In this document: positions 10,908 through 23,800 of the stretch, one piece after another
How the letters are laid out: every line of letters starts with the position of its first letter
Numbering within the stretch: position 1 is the stretch's first letter
Assembly (NCBI RefSeq): GCF_050624435.1
Contig: NC_134540.1
Span: 108,219,739 to 108,283,738, forward strand
DNA length: 64,000 nucleotides
Direction of reading: 5' to 3'
From: Tenrec ecaudatus
Lineage: Eukaryota; Chordata; Mammalia; Afrosoricida; Tenrecidae
Made by a program: the position numbers and the translations under genes
Notes under the pieces: generated by a model
What the model saw: only the letters and a program-made list of their open reading frames with translations
Databases searched by the model: none
What the model was told of the DNA's origin: nothing

Positions 10908-13900
10908 ATGACAACTATGACTCCACAGATAGTGATAATTACTCTGAAATCCAATGGACTCAATTCGTACATTAAAAGAAAAAGGATTGAGGACTGGTTC
11001 AGAAAACATGATCCATCAATCTGTTGCCTGTGAGAGACACATCTTAAGCGCACAGACAAAAATATGCTCAGAATAAAGGGTTGGCAGAAAGTTTACCAAT
11101 CGAATGGTAACTCCAAAAAGGCAGGGGTGGCTATCTAAATCTCTGACAAAATGGACCTCAACATCTAAACCCTAAAAAGAGACAGAGGGACACTACATAA
11201 TGTTCAAAGGCTCAGTAAGCCAAGAAGCACTTAGCATATTGAATATTTATGCTCCTAATAATTGTTCAGCGAACTTCATCAAACCAACTATTAAAAAGAT
11301 GAAAACAGAGTTCACGGACTCAACAATCATAGTAGGTGACTTTAACACTCTGATATCAGAGAAAGATCACTGGGAAAGGAGCTCAGCAAAGAGGCCATAG
11401 AGCTAAACAATGTAATTAGGCAACAGGACCTGATAGACATTTATAGAGCTTTGCATGCAAATATAAAGGATTTCACACTCTTCTCAAGTCCACATTGGCT
11501 CTCTTTCAAGAATATACCACAGCCTGAGTAAATTCAAACACAGATAATCCAGACATTGTTCTCAGATCACCATGCCATAAAGCGGGAGATTAATAAGAGG
11601 ATGTCCAGAAAAGCAAGGGAAACCAATTGGAGGATGAACAATGATCTCCTGTGACATGAATGGGTACAGACCCAGATTAGAGAGGCTATTAGGAAGTTTC
11701 TAGAAACTAAAAGAATGAGAACACAACATATCAAAACTTATGGGACACTGCGAAGGCAGGTATCAGGGGTAGCTTGATATCATTAAATGCATATATGAAA
11801 AAGAAGAGAGGTGTATGACAAATACGTTAACACAAAAACTCCAACAACTAGAACGGAATCAGCAGAACAGCCCCTCCAGTAGCCAGAGAAAACTCAGGGC
11901 AGAGTTAAACCAGTGGGAAGACAAGAGAACAAAGCAAAAGATAAATATAGCTAAAAGCTTCTTCTACGAAAGAATAAACAAAACTAACAGTCCTCTGGCA
12001 AAGCTTACCAACGATAGAAAGGAGCAATCATCGCTAGCCAGGATGAAGGATGAATCAGGGGCAATAGCAACAGACTCCCATTGAGATTAAAAGGATAATC
12101 ACAAAGTACTATGAAGGTCTGTATTCTAAGCAATTCAGAAACATGGAAGCTATGGATAAATATTTGGAAAAATAGTCTCTCCCTAGATTATCTCAGACAG
12201 TGATCAAGAACCTCAACAAACCCACAGTGAAAGAAGAAATAGAGAGGGTCATCAAAAACCTACCAACAAAAAAAGCCCCAGGGCCAGATGCTTCAGAGCA
12301 GAATTCTACCAAGCATTCAGGGAAGAGTTGACTCCGATCCTCCACAAAGAATTCTATAACATAGAAAAGGATGGCAAACTCCCAAACTCATTTTACGAAG
12401 CCAGCATTATGTTGATACCCAAACAGGGCAAAGACCCCACAGGTATAGAGAATTACAGACCAGTATCTCTAATGAATATACAATCAAAAAATCCTTAACA
12501 AAATATTGGCCATTAGAATACAAAAGTATATAAAACATATCATCCACGATGACCGGATAGGATTCATCCTAGGGATGCAGGGATGGTTTAACATCTGAAA
12601 ATTCATAAATATTATACACCACATCAAGAAGAAAAAGGATAAAAACCATATGATAATATCCAAAGATGCAGAAAAAGCATTTGACAATATCTAACACCCA
12701 TTCCCAATCAAGACACTCATGAAGATATGATTCAAAGGTACGTTCCTCAAGCTGATACAAACTATCTATGAAAGGCCAATGGCCAACATCATAGTCAATG
12801 GAGAAAAGACAAAAACAATCCCATTGAAAAAGGGTACAAGACCAGGATTCAATATCATTTTGAAGGTTTTGGCTAACAACATAAGACAGCAGAAGGACAT
12901 CAAAGAGATCCAAATGGGAGAGGAGGAGGTGAAACTATCGCTATTTGCAGACGACATGATCCTATACATTGAAAACCCCCAAAACTCCACAACTGTAGTA
13001 CTTACAGCAATAGAATAATATGGAAGAGTGGCAGGATACAAGATCAATAAACAGAAGTCGGTAGGTTTTCTAAACACATCGGACAGGACCAAGGAAGAGG
13101 GGATTAAGAAGGAAGTACCCTGTACAGTAGCTAAGAACAAACTGAAATACCTCGGAATATATTTAATAAAAAATACTAAGGACCTATACAAGGAAAACTA
13201 TAAGACCCTACTACAGGAAACCAAAAGTGACCTCCACAAATGGAAGAACATCCCCTGCTCGTGGATTGGAAGGCTTCATATAGTAAAGATGACAATCCTA
13301 CCGAAAGCACTTTACAAGTTCAATGCTATACCAATTCAAATACCATCAACCATGGTATTGGAAAAACTGACCACCAATTTCATATGGCAAGGGAAGAAAC
13401 CAAGAATTAGCAGAGAACTCCTCAAGAAGAAGGACACAGTTAGAGGACTTGCCTTACCTGATTTTAATGCCTATTACACAGCTACAGTGGTCAAAACAGC
13501 ATGGTACTGGCATAATGACAGACACTCAGACCAGTGGAAAAGAATAGAAAGCCAAAAAATAAAACCATCAGCATATAGACTACTGATCTTCCACAAGGGT
13601 CCCAAAACCATCAAGTGGGAAGCGGATGCCCTTTTTAACAAGTGGTGCTAGAAACAATGGATATCCACATGTTTAAAGAGGAAACAAGACATTTACCTCA
13701 CCCCATGCACAAGAATAAACTCAAGGTGGATCACAGACCTAGAAGTTAAACCCCAAACTGTCAGGATCATCAAAGAGGGAATTGGGACTAACCTCAGAGC
13801 ACTGACCCAGGGAGCTCATGGGCTCACTGCAATAGGGAAGGGTATACACACAGAGGAACTGGAAATCGACAAATGGGATTTAATAAGAATAAAGCACCTG

Positions 13901-14692
13901 TGCACCTTGAAAGACTTCACCAAGAGGATGACAAGACAACCACAGACTGGGAGAGGATTTTTAGTAATGACACATCAGACAAAGGGCTCATTACTAACAT
14001 CTACAACACCATCATGGTCTGCAAAAAGGGGAAAACCGTTAACCTCCTAAGGAAGTGGGCAAAAGATCTGAAAAGAACTTCCACTAGGAAGGAGACCCAT
14101 ATGGCCAATAAGCATATGAGAAAGTGTCCCAGGTCATTAGCCATAAGAGAAATGCAAATCAAAACAAATATGAGATACCACCTAACACCCCTGAGGCTAG
14201 TCCAAATTAGCAAATCAGGGAGCAACAAGTGCTGGAGGGGCTGTGGTGAAGTAGGAACCCTCCTCCACTACTGGTGGTCATGTAGATTTGTACAGTCACT
14301 GTGGAAAGCAATGTTGAAATACTTAAAGAAAGTGGAAATTCATCTACCTTATGACCCAGTCATCCCTCTACTGGGCACATACCCGGTGGAAGCAACAAAT
14401 AAAACACGACCAGTCATCTGTGCTCCAAAGTTTATTGCGGCACAATTCACAATCACAAAGACTTGGAAACAGCCCAGGTTTCCATCGATAGATGAGTGGA
14501 TTAGTAAACTCTTGCACATATACACAGTGGAGTACTATGAAGCACTGAAAATGGACGATCACATGAAATACGTTGTTTTGTGGGAAGCGCTGAAGGAATC
14601 ATGTTAAGCGAGGTAAGCCAAACTCAAAAGGACAGGTATAACATGAGTCCCCTGAGGTAAGTACAATCAGCATGGCAGGAATAGAAGACTAA
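10908..14692 (+). pseudogene. L1 ORF2 (endonuclease/reverse transcriptase) remnant, copy A
   Basis: ORF2 of L1 nicks target DNA and copies L1 RNA there. The start (MTTMTPQIVIITL) aligns with the intact start of copy B. A stop replaces the codon before the endonuclease ETH motif near 11035. Further readable blocks: VGDFNTL near 11333, KKAPGPDA near 12270 and FADDMILY with codons at 12944-12967. Next to it, the RT block [13 protein letters not shown] of copy B is reduced to TRPGFN, a 21-bp in-frame deletion. The Cys-rich C-terminal region [18 protein letters not shown] lies near 14232-14285, with the His kept. Many stops; not functional. Confidence 0.95.
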
Positions 14693-15631
14693 ACACCTAT
14701 CTTGCAATAAATGGGTAGAAGCATAGATAGTTGGAGGGAGGACAGCCACACCTAGGGAGGTACATGAAAGCCCAGCATAAAGAAGGGGAAGGAGGGCAGG
14801 TGGAGGGAGAAGCGGGGTGGGGAGAAACTGAGTTGATGGCACAGGGTGGGATAGGGCACTAACCCACCCAGGGTTGCGTCAGCAGAAAACTGGAACATGC
14901 ATACGGACCCCACCATGACACGCCAAACCAGGACAATGTAATGCACGGAGAAATCCACAAAGAGGCTGGACCATACGCCGGCCCCAACCAGAATTAGCCC
15001 GACCCCCACCATGGTAGGGAGTACCACAGAAAACGAAAATAGATCGTCTGGTGTGGGAAAGGAACTGACCTCCCACACCACACCCAGAAGGAAGCTGAAA
15101 CAAAGGAAGGAGGAAGAACGGAGCGGAGCACACCTGGGCCCACCAAGCTCAGAGGATGATAGCCCGGCTCAAAGGGCCCATTGTAGAGAGGACCATACAG
15201 CTGGTCCCATGGCGAGATGCGACATCCTGCACTGACCCATGGCCCTACACGGGACAACACCTGAGACACAGTGGGGGATGTGCGACTGAGCTGACCCCAC
15301 CACACTGAGGCAAAACACTGGGGGCCTGCAATGGAGTGGCGGGGGAAGCAGCGCAAAGAGGTACCAAGGGAGTATAAAGATAAAAAATAATTTATAAATT
15401 ATTAAGCGTTCATGAGGGAGGGGGGAGCATGGAAGGAGGGAGAGGGAAAAAAGAAAAATGAGCTGATTCCTGGAACCCAAGCAGAAAGTGAATTTTACGG
15501 ATGATGAGGGCAACGAATGTATAATTGTGCTTTACACAATTGATGTCTGTGTATGGATTGTGATAAGAGTTGTATGAGCCCCAATAAAATGATTTTTTTT
15601 TAAAAAACAGAATATTATGAAAGGTTAAAAA
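14693..15631 (+). other. L1 copy A short 3'UTR and tail
   Basis: Only 0.94 kb, against about 2.6 kb in copy B. The first part, to about 15375, matches the copy B region 47350-48057 (complement). It then jumps directly to the terminal module (tttataaattattaagcgtt, catgagggaggggg, polyA signal). The middle modules with the ctagatggccgcttgtt block are missing. The A-rich tail is interrupted (tttaaaaaacagaatattat, then aaaaaaaaag). Confidence 0.85.
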
Positions 15632-15644
15632 AAAAGACTCCCAA

Positions 15645-16640
15645 TATACACAGAGGGCCACTCACTCAGCTGGTCTCTGTCATCTTTAGGCACCAAGAGC
15701 AGCTGAGAAATCGCTATTCCCTGTTTCCATAACCTTTCCTACATCTCTGGCCTAGACATCTCAGCTTCAGGAAGAAAGGCTAATGAAATACACAAACATT
15801 ACCTTGTGTGCTCTGTATGTGCATGACGTGAAACACCTGGTCTTGACTTCTTCTGAGACATACTTCTGGAGCATTAGAATCTATAGTTATTTTGGTAAAA
15901 GAACCTTTGGTGTACACAACTTGAAACACATCTTACAGGAACGTTTCCAACAGAACAACAGGATTTTTTTTTTGCAGGAAAAGAAATCATGTATTTATTT
16001 TTTTCTCTACATATTTTTGGATGGATTTTTTTCAACTAGCATCTGCAAAAATGCTCCTGGAGCTAATTCAGATACTAGAAAACACTCACAAATCTTTCTC
16101 TGTTATTCCATTCATCCTACAGTTAGTAGGCACTCAGCTAACACTTGCGGAATAAATAAGAATGCCTTAAACTCACTTGTTATAAAACAGAGGAGAGAGC
16201 ACAATTGAGGAACCATTAAACTACATGTGGGAACAAAGCATGGATTTGGGCTGATCAAAAATCTCTGAATTGAGTTTTTGCCTTTAAATTGAAAGAAAAA
16301 AAGAAGTGAGAAGACAGATCTGGCAAGCAACAAAACACCTCCTAATTGCTTGGAGAATGGACATGCGGCCATGTGCTGTACGTGCTAAGTTAGTGAAATT
16401 ACAAGTTTACCATAGAGGTTTCCCGTAACACTCACCCCATCCAGTACACCTCCTTACCGTGTGAGGAACCACTGAATGATATAAATATTTGTGTTTGTGC
16501 CATTTGCTGAGGGCACAGTGAGGGTAAGATGATTATGGGATCTTAGTTTAACATTGTGGTAAAACTTCTCTGGACGCAAAAATATGCCTGCCTGGTGCCG
16601 GGTAGCAATGATGAAACATATAACTTTCCTCTAGTTCTTA
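15645..16640. other. intergenic, nothing recognised
   Basis: About 1 kb. The longest frame (15783-16208, 141 codons) starts without a recognisable domain and contains no convincing splice or family signal. I regard it as chance. Confidence 0.45.
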
Positions 16641-16644
16641 AATA

Positions 16645-17137
16645 CTTCCTCCCCCCACCCCCAACTCTCATGATCCCAATCCTACCTTACAAATCTGGCT
16701 AGACTAGAGGATGTACACTGGTACAGATAGCAACTGGAAACACAGGGAATCCAGGACAGATGACTCCTCCAGGACCAGTGGTGAGAGTGGCGATACCTGG
16801 AGGGTGGAGAGAATGTGGGGTAGAAAGGGGTATCTAATTAGAAGAATCTATGTATAGCCTCCTCCCTGGGGGAGGGACAGCAGAGAAGAAGGTGGAGGGA
16901 GACGTCAGACAGTGTACTATAGGACAAAATAATAATAATTTATGAAAGATGAAGGGTTCATGAGGTAGGGGGGAGTGGGGAGGGATGGGGAAAACGAGTA
17001 GTAGATATTAAGGGCTCAAGTAGATGGCAAATGTTTTGAGAATGATGATGGCAACAAATGTACATATGTTCTTGACACAATGGATGTATGTATGGATTGT
17101 GATAAGAATTGTATGAACCCCCAATAAAATGATTAAA
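16645..17137 (+). mobile_element. 5'-truncated L1 3'UTR, sense
   Basis: Terminal L1 3'UTR modules in sense order: ctggctagactagaggatgt, gagagtggcgatacctggag, tcatgaggtaggggggagtg, tgatgatggcaacaaatgta, then ccccaataaaatgatt. Same subfamily type as the L1 at 60926-62013. The 5' end near 16645 is approximate. Confidence 0.88.
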
Positions 17138-17554
17138 TATATATGTATATATATGCCTTTATTTTCTGCTCACATATTCTGTCAAAATTTCTTAGATATT
17201 TTTCTAGTATTTTTACTTATTTTTCCTTCCTATATGATCCTCTATATAAAGTATGAGAATTCACAAACAAAAAGAAGCATGAGAGGTGCAATTTTCTACT
17301 TCCTTTCTACCTCACCCATACTTTTGTGGTTTTAACATGAGCAGAAATAAAATCTCACAATGCACTAGTATAGAATGACATGCCTCTGGATACTCAGTTC
17401 AGGGAGTTATGCTTGCTGGCCCACAGAGCTTGAGCCGAATGCCTTTGAGTTGAGGCTTACAATGGAGTGAATGCCCATTGGGCATTTATTAGCTGACACC
17501 AAACTTTGTAACATGCCCTAGTAAACAGCTACCCTAAACATTTCTCATTGGCAT
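17138..17554. other. intergenic, nothing recognised
   Basis: AT-rich stretch between L1 tail and SINE fragment. A frame at 17129-17335 partly overlaps the L1 tail and is not supported as a gene. Confidence 0.4.
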
Positions 17555-17559
17555 TAACC

Positions 17560-17655
17560 CAAAATGAAACTCACTGCTATCCAGTTGACACTGACTCATA
17601 GCAATCCTACAGGGTAGAACAGTGCATTTATGAGATTGGAACTCTTTACAGGTGT
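17560..17655 (-). repeat. AfroSINE fragment, antisense, cut by L1
   Basis: Reverse-complement SINE body: a gacactgactcatagcaatc block, cctacagggtagaac, then gtgtagaaagccccgtctt. It stops abruptly at L1 ORF2 sequence at about 17656, so the L1 either inserted into it or joined it by deletion. Confidence 0.75.
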
Positions 17656-18895
17656 AGAAAGCCCCGTCTTACAGTGGGAGGGCTTGCTTTACCTGACTTT
17701 AGCACATACCATACGGCCACAGTTGTCAAAAGTGCATGGTATTGGTACAATGACAGATACTCAGACCAATGGAAAAGAACTGAAAACCCAGAAATAAAAT
17801 CATCAACATACAGACAACTGATCTTTGATAAGGGCCCCCAAAATATCAAATGGGAAACAGATGCCCTTTTTAACAAGTGCTGAGAAAAATGGATATTTAC
17901 TTGTAGAACAATGAAGCAAGACCCTTATCTCACTCCATGCACAAGAATAAACTCAAGGTGGATCACAGACCTTGAAGTTAAACCACAAACTATTAGGGCC
18001 ACCAATGAGGGAATTGGGACCAACTTGAGAACTTTGGCACAGGGAATACATAGGCTATCAGAAATAGGGAAGGACACAAACACAGACGAGGCACAAATTG
18101 ACAAATGGGATATACTAAAGATAAAACACCTGTGTACATTGAAAGAATTCACCAAGAGAGTAATAAGAGAGTCCACGGACTGGGAAAACATCTGTCACAT
18201 CAGACAAAGGCCTTGTTACTAAAATCTACAATGCTCTGCTATCTTCCCAAAAGAAAAAAAAAAAACTAATTGCCCACTGAGGAGGTGGGCAAAAGACCTG
18301 AACAGAACTTTCACAAGGGCAGAAAACCAAATGGCCAACAAACATATGATAAAATGTTCCCGATCTTTAGCCAGAAGAGAAATGCAAATTAAAACAATGA
18401 GGTACCACCTAACACCCTCAAAGGTAGCCCAATTCAAAAAATCAGAAAGCAACAAGTGTTGGAGGGGCTGTGGGGAGACAGGAACTCTCATCCACTGCTG
18501 GTAGACTTGTAAGTACATAAAGCCACTCTGCAAATTGATCTGGCGATATCTAAAACGGATGGAAATCGAGTGACCCAGCAATCCCCCTACTGGGCATATG
18601 CCCAGAGGAGACAAGAAACAAACTAAGGCCAGACATCTGTGCTCCAATGTTCATTGTGGCACAGTTCACAATTGCAAGGAGTTGGAAGCAACCCAAATTT
18701 TCATCAACTGATAAATGGATTAAAATTCTGTGGTGTATACATACAATGGAGTACTACACATAGCTAAAATGCAGTGATGAATGTATGAAGCACATCACTG
18801 CATGGGAAGAACTGGCGGAAATCACGCTAAGCAAAGTAAGCCAAGCACAAAATGACAAATACAACATGAGCCTGCTGAAGTAAGTTAAAAAAAAG
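17656..18895 (+). pseudogene. L1 ORF2 C-terminal remnant
   Basis: Encodes [20 protein letters not shown] from 17680, then [20 protein letters not shown], matching the C-terminal part of copy B ORF2. A stop follows FNKC at 17881. Later blocks continue in other frames: RWITDLEVKPQTIR at 17953, and the Cys-rich block near 18450-18510. This is the DNA/RNA-binding C-terminal region beyond the reverse transcriptase; no catalytic domain is present here. Confidence 0.9.
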
Positions 18896-20405
18896 AAGGC
18901 AAAAGGAGCATAGGGAAAAAGCTACTGTATACAAACATTCCTGGGGTTAGGACCAGGTACTATGGCAGGGGCCAGATCAAATACAGGGATACACAGGGTA
19001 GACAACTAAAAAGGAAATGGAGAAAGGGTGAAAAAATAATAAAAAAAGAAATGGGTAGTGGGGGCACAGGCCACTAACCCACCCAAGGGATGGGTATTGT
19101 TTCTATCTCCACAGGGAAAGAGGGACCAGACTTCAACCCAGTGGTCCAAGATGTGAATGCAACATGCCAGTGCAGAGTAAGGAACCAGTGGAGAGATCTG
19201 GGGGGCCAGCCTCAATCTCAACTACTAAGTTGACACCTTCCCCTCCCCCCAGAAGAATTTATTTCAAAGGACGGCATAGAGTCTGCAGCTCTGGGAGAGG
19301 GACATATCTGATTGGAGCGCACGGGAGCAGATCAAGGGGGAGGAGGAGATAGTGGACCACATTCTGGCTCACCAGGACAGGAGGTCAATGTTCCCAATTA
19401 GAGCAGCCAGTTGACAGAGAGGACCACATCGCCGGCCCCATTAGGAGACATGACACCCCTCACTGACCCATACCCCTACAGGGGACACCATAGGAAAACA
19501 CTCCTAAAGGCCAACAAACAATCCTTGAAGTAACTACAAGTTTTTCTTTCTTGTTGTGTTTGGTTTTGCTTTTTGTCATTGGTTTGTTGTTGTTGGGTTT
19601 TGTTTTTTTTTTTTTTGCTGTATATTGTTGCTTGGTTTTGCTCCGTCTTGTTTTTGTGCATGTTGTTATCTCCGCAGGTCTGTCTAAATAAAATAGGCTG
19701 GATGAACAATCTGGAGGAGAAAACAAAGGGACTGACAGTTCCGGGGGGACATGGGAGGGGGGGAGGTGGGAGGATAGGTAGTGGTGTTAATAAACCCAGG
19801 GACAAGGGAACAACAAGTGACCCAAATGGGTGGTGAGGAGGGTGTGAGAGGCCTGGTTGGGCATGATCAAGGGTAATGTAACGAAGAGGAATTTCTGAAA
19901 CCCTGGCGGGGACTGAACATGATAGCGGGACAGGAGGAGAGTCAAATGAAACAGAGGAAAGAGCTGGGAGGCAAAGGGCATTTATAGAGGTCTAGATAAA
20001 GACATGTACATGTGTAAATATATTTATATATTAGGATGGGGAAATAGATCTATGTGCATATATTTATAGGTTTAATATTAAGGTAGCAGGACATTGGGTC
20101 TCCACTCAAGTACTCCCTCAATGCAAGAATACTTTCTTCTACTAAAATGGTATTCTATGATGCTCACCTTCCCGACACAACTGCTGAAGACAAAGCGGGT
20201 GAATAAGCAAATGTGGTGAATAAAGCTGATGGTGCCGGCTATCAAAAGATATAGCATCTGGGGTCTTAAAAACTTGAAGGTAAACAAACAGCCATCTAGC
20301 TGAGAAGCAACAAAGCCCACATGGAAGAAGTACACCAGCCCGTGTGATCAAAAGGTGTCTAAGGGATCAGGCATCATCCTACTATCAATGACTCCAGAAC
20401 ATTTA
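17656..20405 (+). mobile_element. L1 fragment: ORF2 C-terminus and 3'UTR
   Basis: ORF2 C-terminal third followed by an extended 3'UTR. The 3'UTR carries the module with ccatctagctgagaagcaac near 20290. The sequence breaks off at about 20405, before the terminal module and polyA signal, where RTE sequence begins. A G/T-rich stretch at 19540-19680 belongs to the 3'UTR. Both ends are truncated. Confidence 0.88.
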
Positions 20406-20414
20406 ATCCCGAAC

Positions 20415-20670
20415 ATCATGGGAGGTTATGTCAACGGCATATCATAGATTGTCAATAAGTTTTCCCCCAATCTTGGTGTCACATTTTTCTTCATCTAAGC
20501 CAGACGATGTGTTCAGCATCCATATTGAACAAGCATGCTGAAAGGATGAAATCCTTATGTGCACCTTTCTTGATTTTAAGCTATGCAATCTTCCTTCATC
20601 CTGTAAAATTGCCTCTTGATACACGTACAGGTTCTGCACGAGCTTCCCAATGTGTATTAAAGCATTTTAA
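20415..20670 (-). mobile_element. RTE/BovB-type LINE fragment, antisense
   Basis: Diverged counterpart of 25260-25510. Shared order: catatcatagattgtcaata (remains of the YADD-box region), gtcacatttttcttcat, catattgaacaagcatgctg, cacctttcttgattttaa, attgcctcttgatacacg. It encodes part of the RTE reverse transcriptase on the minus strand but is broken. Confidence 0.7.
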
Positions 20671-20699
20671 TATGCAATCATTGCTTAAATATGCTGTCA

Positions 20700-20850
20700 G
20701 AACCGCCGATTAGACTGGCACAATGGTTGCATCAATGGGCTCAAGCACAGGAACAATTGTGAGGATCTCAGGACTGGACATCGCTTTGTTCTGTTGTGCA
20801 TAAAGTCGCTATGGGTCAGAATCAACTTGGCAGTACCTAACAACAACATT
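20700..20850 (+). repeat. SINE/RTE 3'-tail-like unit
   Basis: Contains tgcataaagtcgctatgggt and a cagaatcaacttggcagtac tail. This is the shared tail sequence of AfroSINE and RTE families, found again at 21225-21275. The body upstream (ggctcaagcacaggaacaat) matches the RTE 3' region seen as complement at 39570-39600. Confidence 0.6.
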
Positions 20851-20899
20851 GGTGTTTTCAATGCCTCATATGTGTGTGAAAATTAGACACAAAATAAGG

Positions 20900-21275
20900 A
20901 AGCCCAAATAAGAACTGATGAGTTTGAATTGTGGCACTGGTGAAGAATCTTGACTGCTATAAGATCAAACAAATCTGTATTGGATGAAGTGTGGCTGGAA
21001 GGTTCCTTAGAGTCAAGGATGATGACCCTTTGTCTCACGTGCTTTGAATCTGTTGTCAAGAGTGACCTGTCTCCGTGGAAGGAAATCCCGCTTGCTAAAG
21101 TAGAGGGATGGCACGAAAGAGCCAAGCCCTCGGTAAGACGGTACGACACTGAGGCTGCACCGTGGGATCAACCTCAGGAACAGTTGTGAAAATGATACAG
21201 CCCTTGTCCATGTTCAGTTCTGTTGTGCATAAAATCTCTATGGCTTGGAACGGACTCAATGGCACCGGACAACAT
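20900..21275 (+). mobile_element. RTE LINE 3' end, sense
   Basis: Begins with tttgaattgtggcactggtg, the end of the RTE reverse transcriptase-associated region, whose complement is at 39800-39830. It ends with the tail ctctatggcttggaacggac. Frames are broken. Sense orientation, opposite to the RTE at 24414-26180. Confidence 0.7.
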
Positions 21276-21279
21276 TGGT

Positions 21280-23260
21280 GAGAAAAGGTAGCAAAGATCT
21301 GTGTAAAATACTGAACAGGAGATAACAATCAGCCTCTAGACAACAATCGACTACACTAGGCCCTGCAAGATGCTGTGGATGTGCAACACCTGGTATGACT
21401 TTGGCATATTTATTACAACCTGAAATGTTCTGTTACATGTCCATAAAATGTATTGACATATTGGCAATATTGTCAGAGAACTTGCCTTAGAAAAAAATCA
21501 ATTTTGCAAATTTATCTTTGGAAGTAGTAAAATATTTAATTTCCAGTTTCTTGACTGGTATAACTTTTGACAAATATCATGACAAGTTTTCCATATATGG
21601 GCCATATGTATGTTACAACAATACTTAGCTCACCTACATGAGAAAGATCATGTATGTAACTATAGATAAACTGAAATAGCCAGTTCTACATATGAAAACA
21701 AATGCTCAAGTTTATCACTTGTTAAGTTTATTGCACATTGTTTTAGAAATGTACAATGGTATAGTTTTCCATGTTGCCATATATTGAAATGTGACTGACT
21801 AAAAACTGATTAAACAGAGCGAGTTCAAGTAAATCAGAAAAAAGTTTATCTTTTTATGTTCAAAACACTTAATTTCTTCCTCAAAAAGAAAGCCCATGCT
21901 CAGTGATTTTTATGACAACAGCAACAGGTTGCAAAAGAGCTTTTTAATATTCATACACTTCATCAATGTGTGTTTCCACTTTATGAGTGGAGCTAACATT
22001 ATGCCATGGTGTAAATATGACAGTACATAGTTCCTATGAATTGAACTGCTTTGTATTGATCAATCATTTTTGAACTGTGCCAATTGCTAAATCCATCCAT
22101 AGCAAATTGAGAATTAAGTTATTTAGATCTGAATAGTTTGTAAATAAGAATATATACAGTATCAACTGAAGAAGGATATAGTAGCCACTCCCTAGTGTAA
22201 TTTTCATCATGAGTTGTACATCATAAAAAATACATATTCTGGCTAAAGAACTTCACTTACTATCCAGAAATTTTTTACTTGAATTTTCATATGGTCTATT
22301 GTGGTGTTGATAATCAGCCCTCTCTAACTTTAATAAAGTTCATCACTACAAAAAATGTTTTTGCAACACGATAGGATCTGTATTCTGTTACTTTTGGGGG
22401 ATGAAGGTCACAATTCCAGATTCTAAAAGAGTTTTACGTTCTAGACCATTATTAATGTTATTATGACAGTAAAGAATGAGTGAAGAGGTAATCTCAGCAT
22501 TAGCAATTATAGTACAATTTACACCCATTAAATTGAATGTGCAATGGTAGTTTATTGTTCACTTAGTTCACTTAGTTAACGTCACTTAGTTGTGGCCATT
22601 TAATTTTACCCGGATACATTATGTCATTTTAAAAATTTAGTTCCACCCTAGCAAATAAATTTGAGAAATATAAAATAAATAAAAATTTACTAAACAAATA
22701 AAATTTATATTTGGATTAGATGTCAACACAAAAGTTTATATTTGAAAATCAGTAAGTAAAAACAAGCATTTATTAGGAGCATGTAAATCTGTTCTTCGGG
22801 TCTTAGATAATGAAAAAAAATTAGTACTTACATGGCATTTGGAAATTAACTAATTTGTCATGCCATGTTCACTGGCAGGCCTGTACAAGTGTTACTTGAC
22901 TTGAAATAATATTTAAAACTTGTATAATGACGTTCTGTCCTTTGATGGTGCATCTTCATAGTTAACTAGGCCACTGCTGATATCTGACGGGGTAAGAGAG
23001 TCAGCATTGACTAGATGGCAGTGAGAGGGATCTTATGCCTGCAGGTTTAAGATTAGATTGTCCTGGGCTGTTGTGATCACCTTCCAGACATCCTGCCACT
23101 CCCAGTGCTTCCATTCACTGGGCCTCTTTCCTTGCCCCATCTGCAGGCTCTCTAGCTCTAGCTCAGCACCACTAGGGCTCCTCAATGCCCAGGCTAGAGT
23201 GCTGCTACATTTATCTGACTACTGCTAGTTCTTGTCCCGTTCTATTAGTGCTAGTTGGGT
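21280..23260. other. AT-rich intergenic, nothing recognised
   Basis: About 2 kb without any open frame above 60 codons and without a recognised repeat. A GC-richer patch at 23040-23250 may belong to the LTR-like sequence that follows. Confidence 0.45.
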
Positions 23261-23264
23261 CTTA

Positions 23265-23800
23265 CATGTCCCTGTCTCGAATATAAGCAACCCGAAGACC
23301 TTATTTTATTTGGTTTATTATTTATAGTACATAGTATCTGTGCTACATAAATGTGCATAATTTCATATTAGTTACATATTTTTCATAATAAAGATACTAA
23401 AATAATTTCTGTTTCTTTGTATATGTATTTACATTTGTATATATATAATGGGGCTTGCAGATATTTCATTAGGCATGCATGTCATACAGCTAACCTATGC
23501 ACAGTTAATGAGTAATATCATAAGCGGGAACATAATAATCAAGCAAGGAGGGAGTCCCTATCTTGACCTAGTGCTAGTTGACCTTGAACACCCCTGAGCC
23601 CTCCCCAAGGGTAGTCATCTCTGGTCAGTATCAGCAAGAAATGTCAAAACAGAGTTTGCTACATTTTATGTTTGCTAAGAACCGGATTGTCCTTATCTAC
23701 AGACAACTCTCAGGCATAGTGAAGAAGCCAGACAGAGAAATGATTCATCTATAATGGTAGCTCCTTTAAGACTTCTCCTTAATAGAAGGACATTTCAGTG
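23265..23800 (-). repeat. possible LTR of a minus-strand endogenous retrovirus
   Basis: It lies just downstream (minus-strand sense) of an envelope fragment at 24083-24330, where a 3' LTR is expected. Read on the minus strand it has a polyA-signal cluster (aataaaccaaataaaataag near 23300-23325), followed by ggtcttcgggttgcttatat. No TG...CA ends or second LTR could be matched by eye. Tentative. Confidence 0.3.

Larger units (their letters stand above)
7761..15644 (+). mobile_element. L1 copy A: full-length, decayed LINE-1 with 13-bp TSD
   Basis: A complete L1 from 5'UTR to tail. The 13-mer aaaagactcccaa at 7761-7773 recurs exactly at 15632-15644, just after the A-rich tail, and is the target-site duplication. 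Order inside: 5'UTR 7774-9780, ORF1 remnant 9781-10737, ORF2 remnant 10908-14692, 3'UTR 14693-15631 with polyA signal ccaataaaatga near 15582. Both ORFs carry many stops and shifts. It is much older than copy B (45354-54256), consistent with the loss of CpG in its 5'UTR. Confidence 0.95.

Noticed and set aside
15783-16208. 141-codon plus-strand frame as a possible novel gene
   Set aside because: No recognisable motif, low-complexity Phe/Tyr-rich part, no conserved start or splice context; chance frame in AT-rich DNA.
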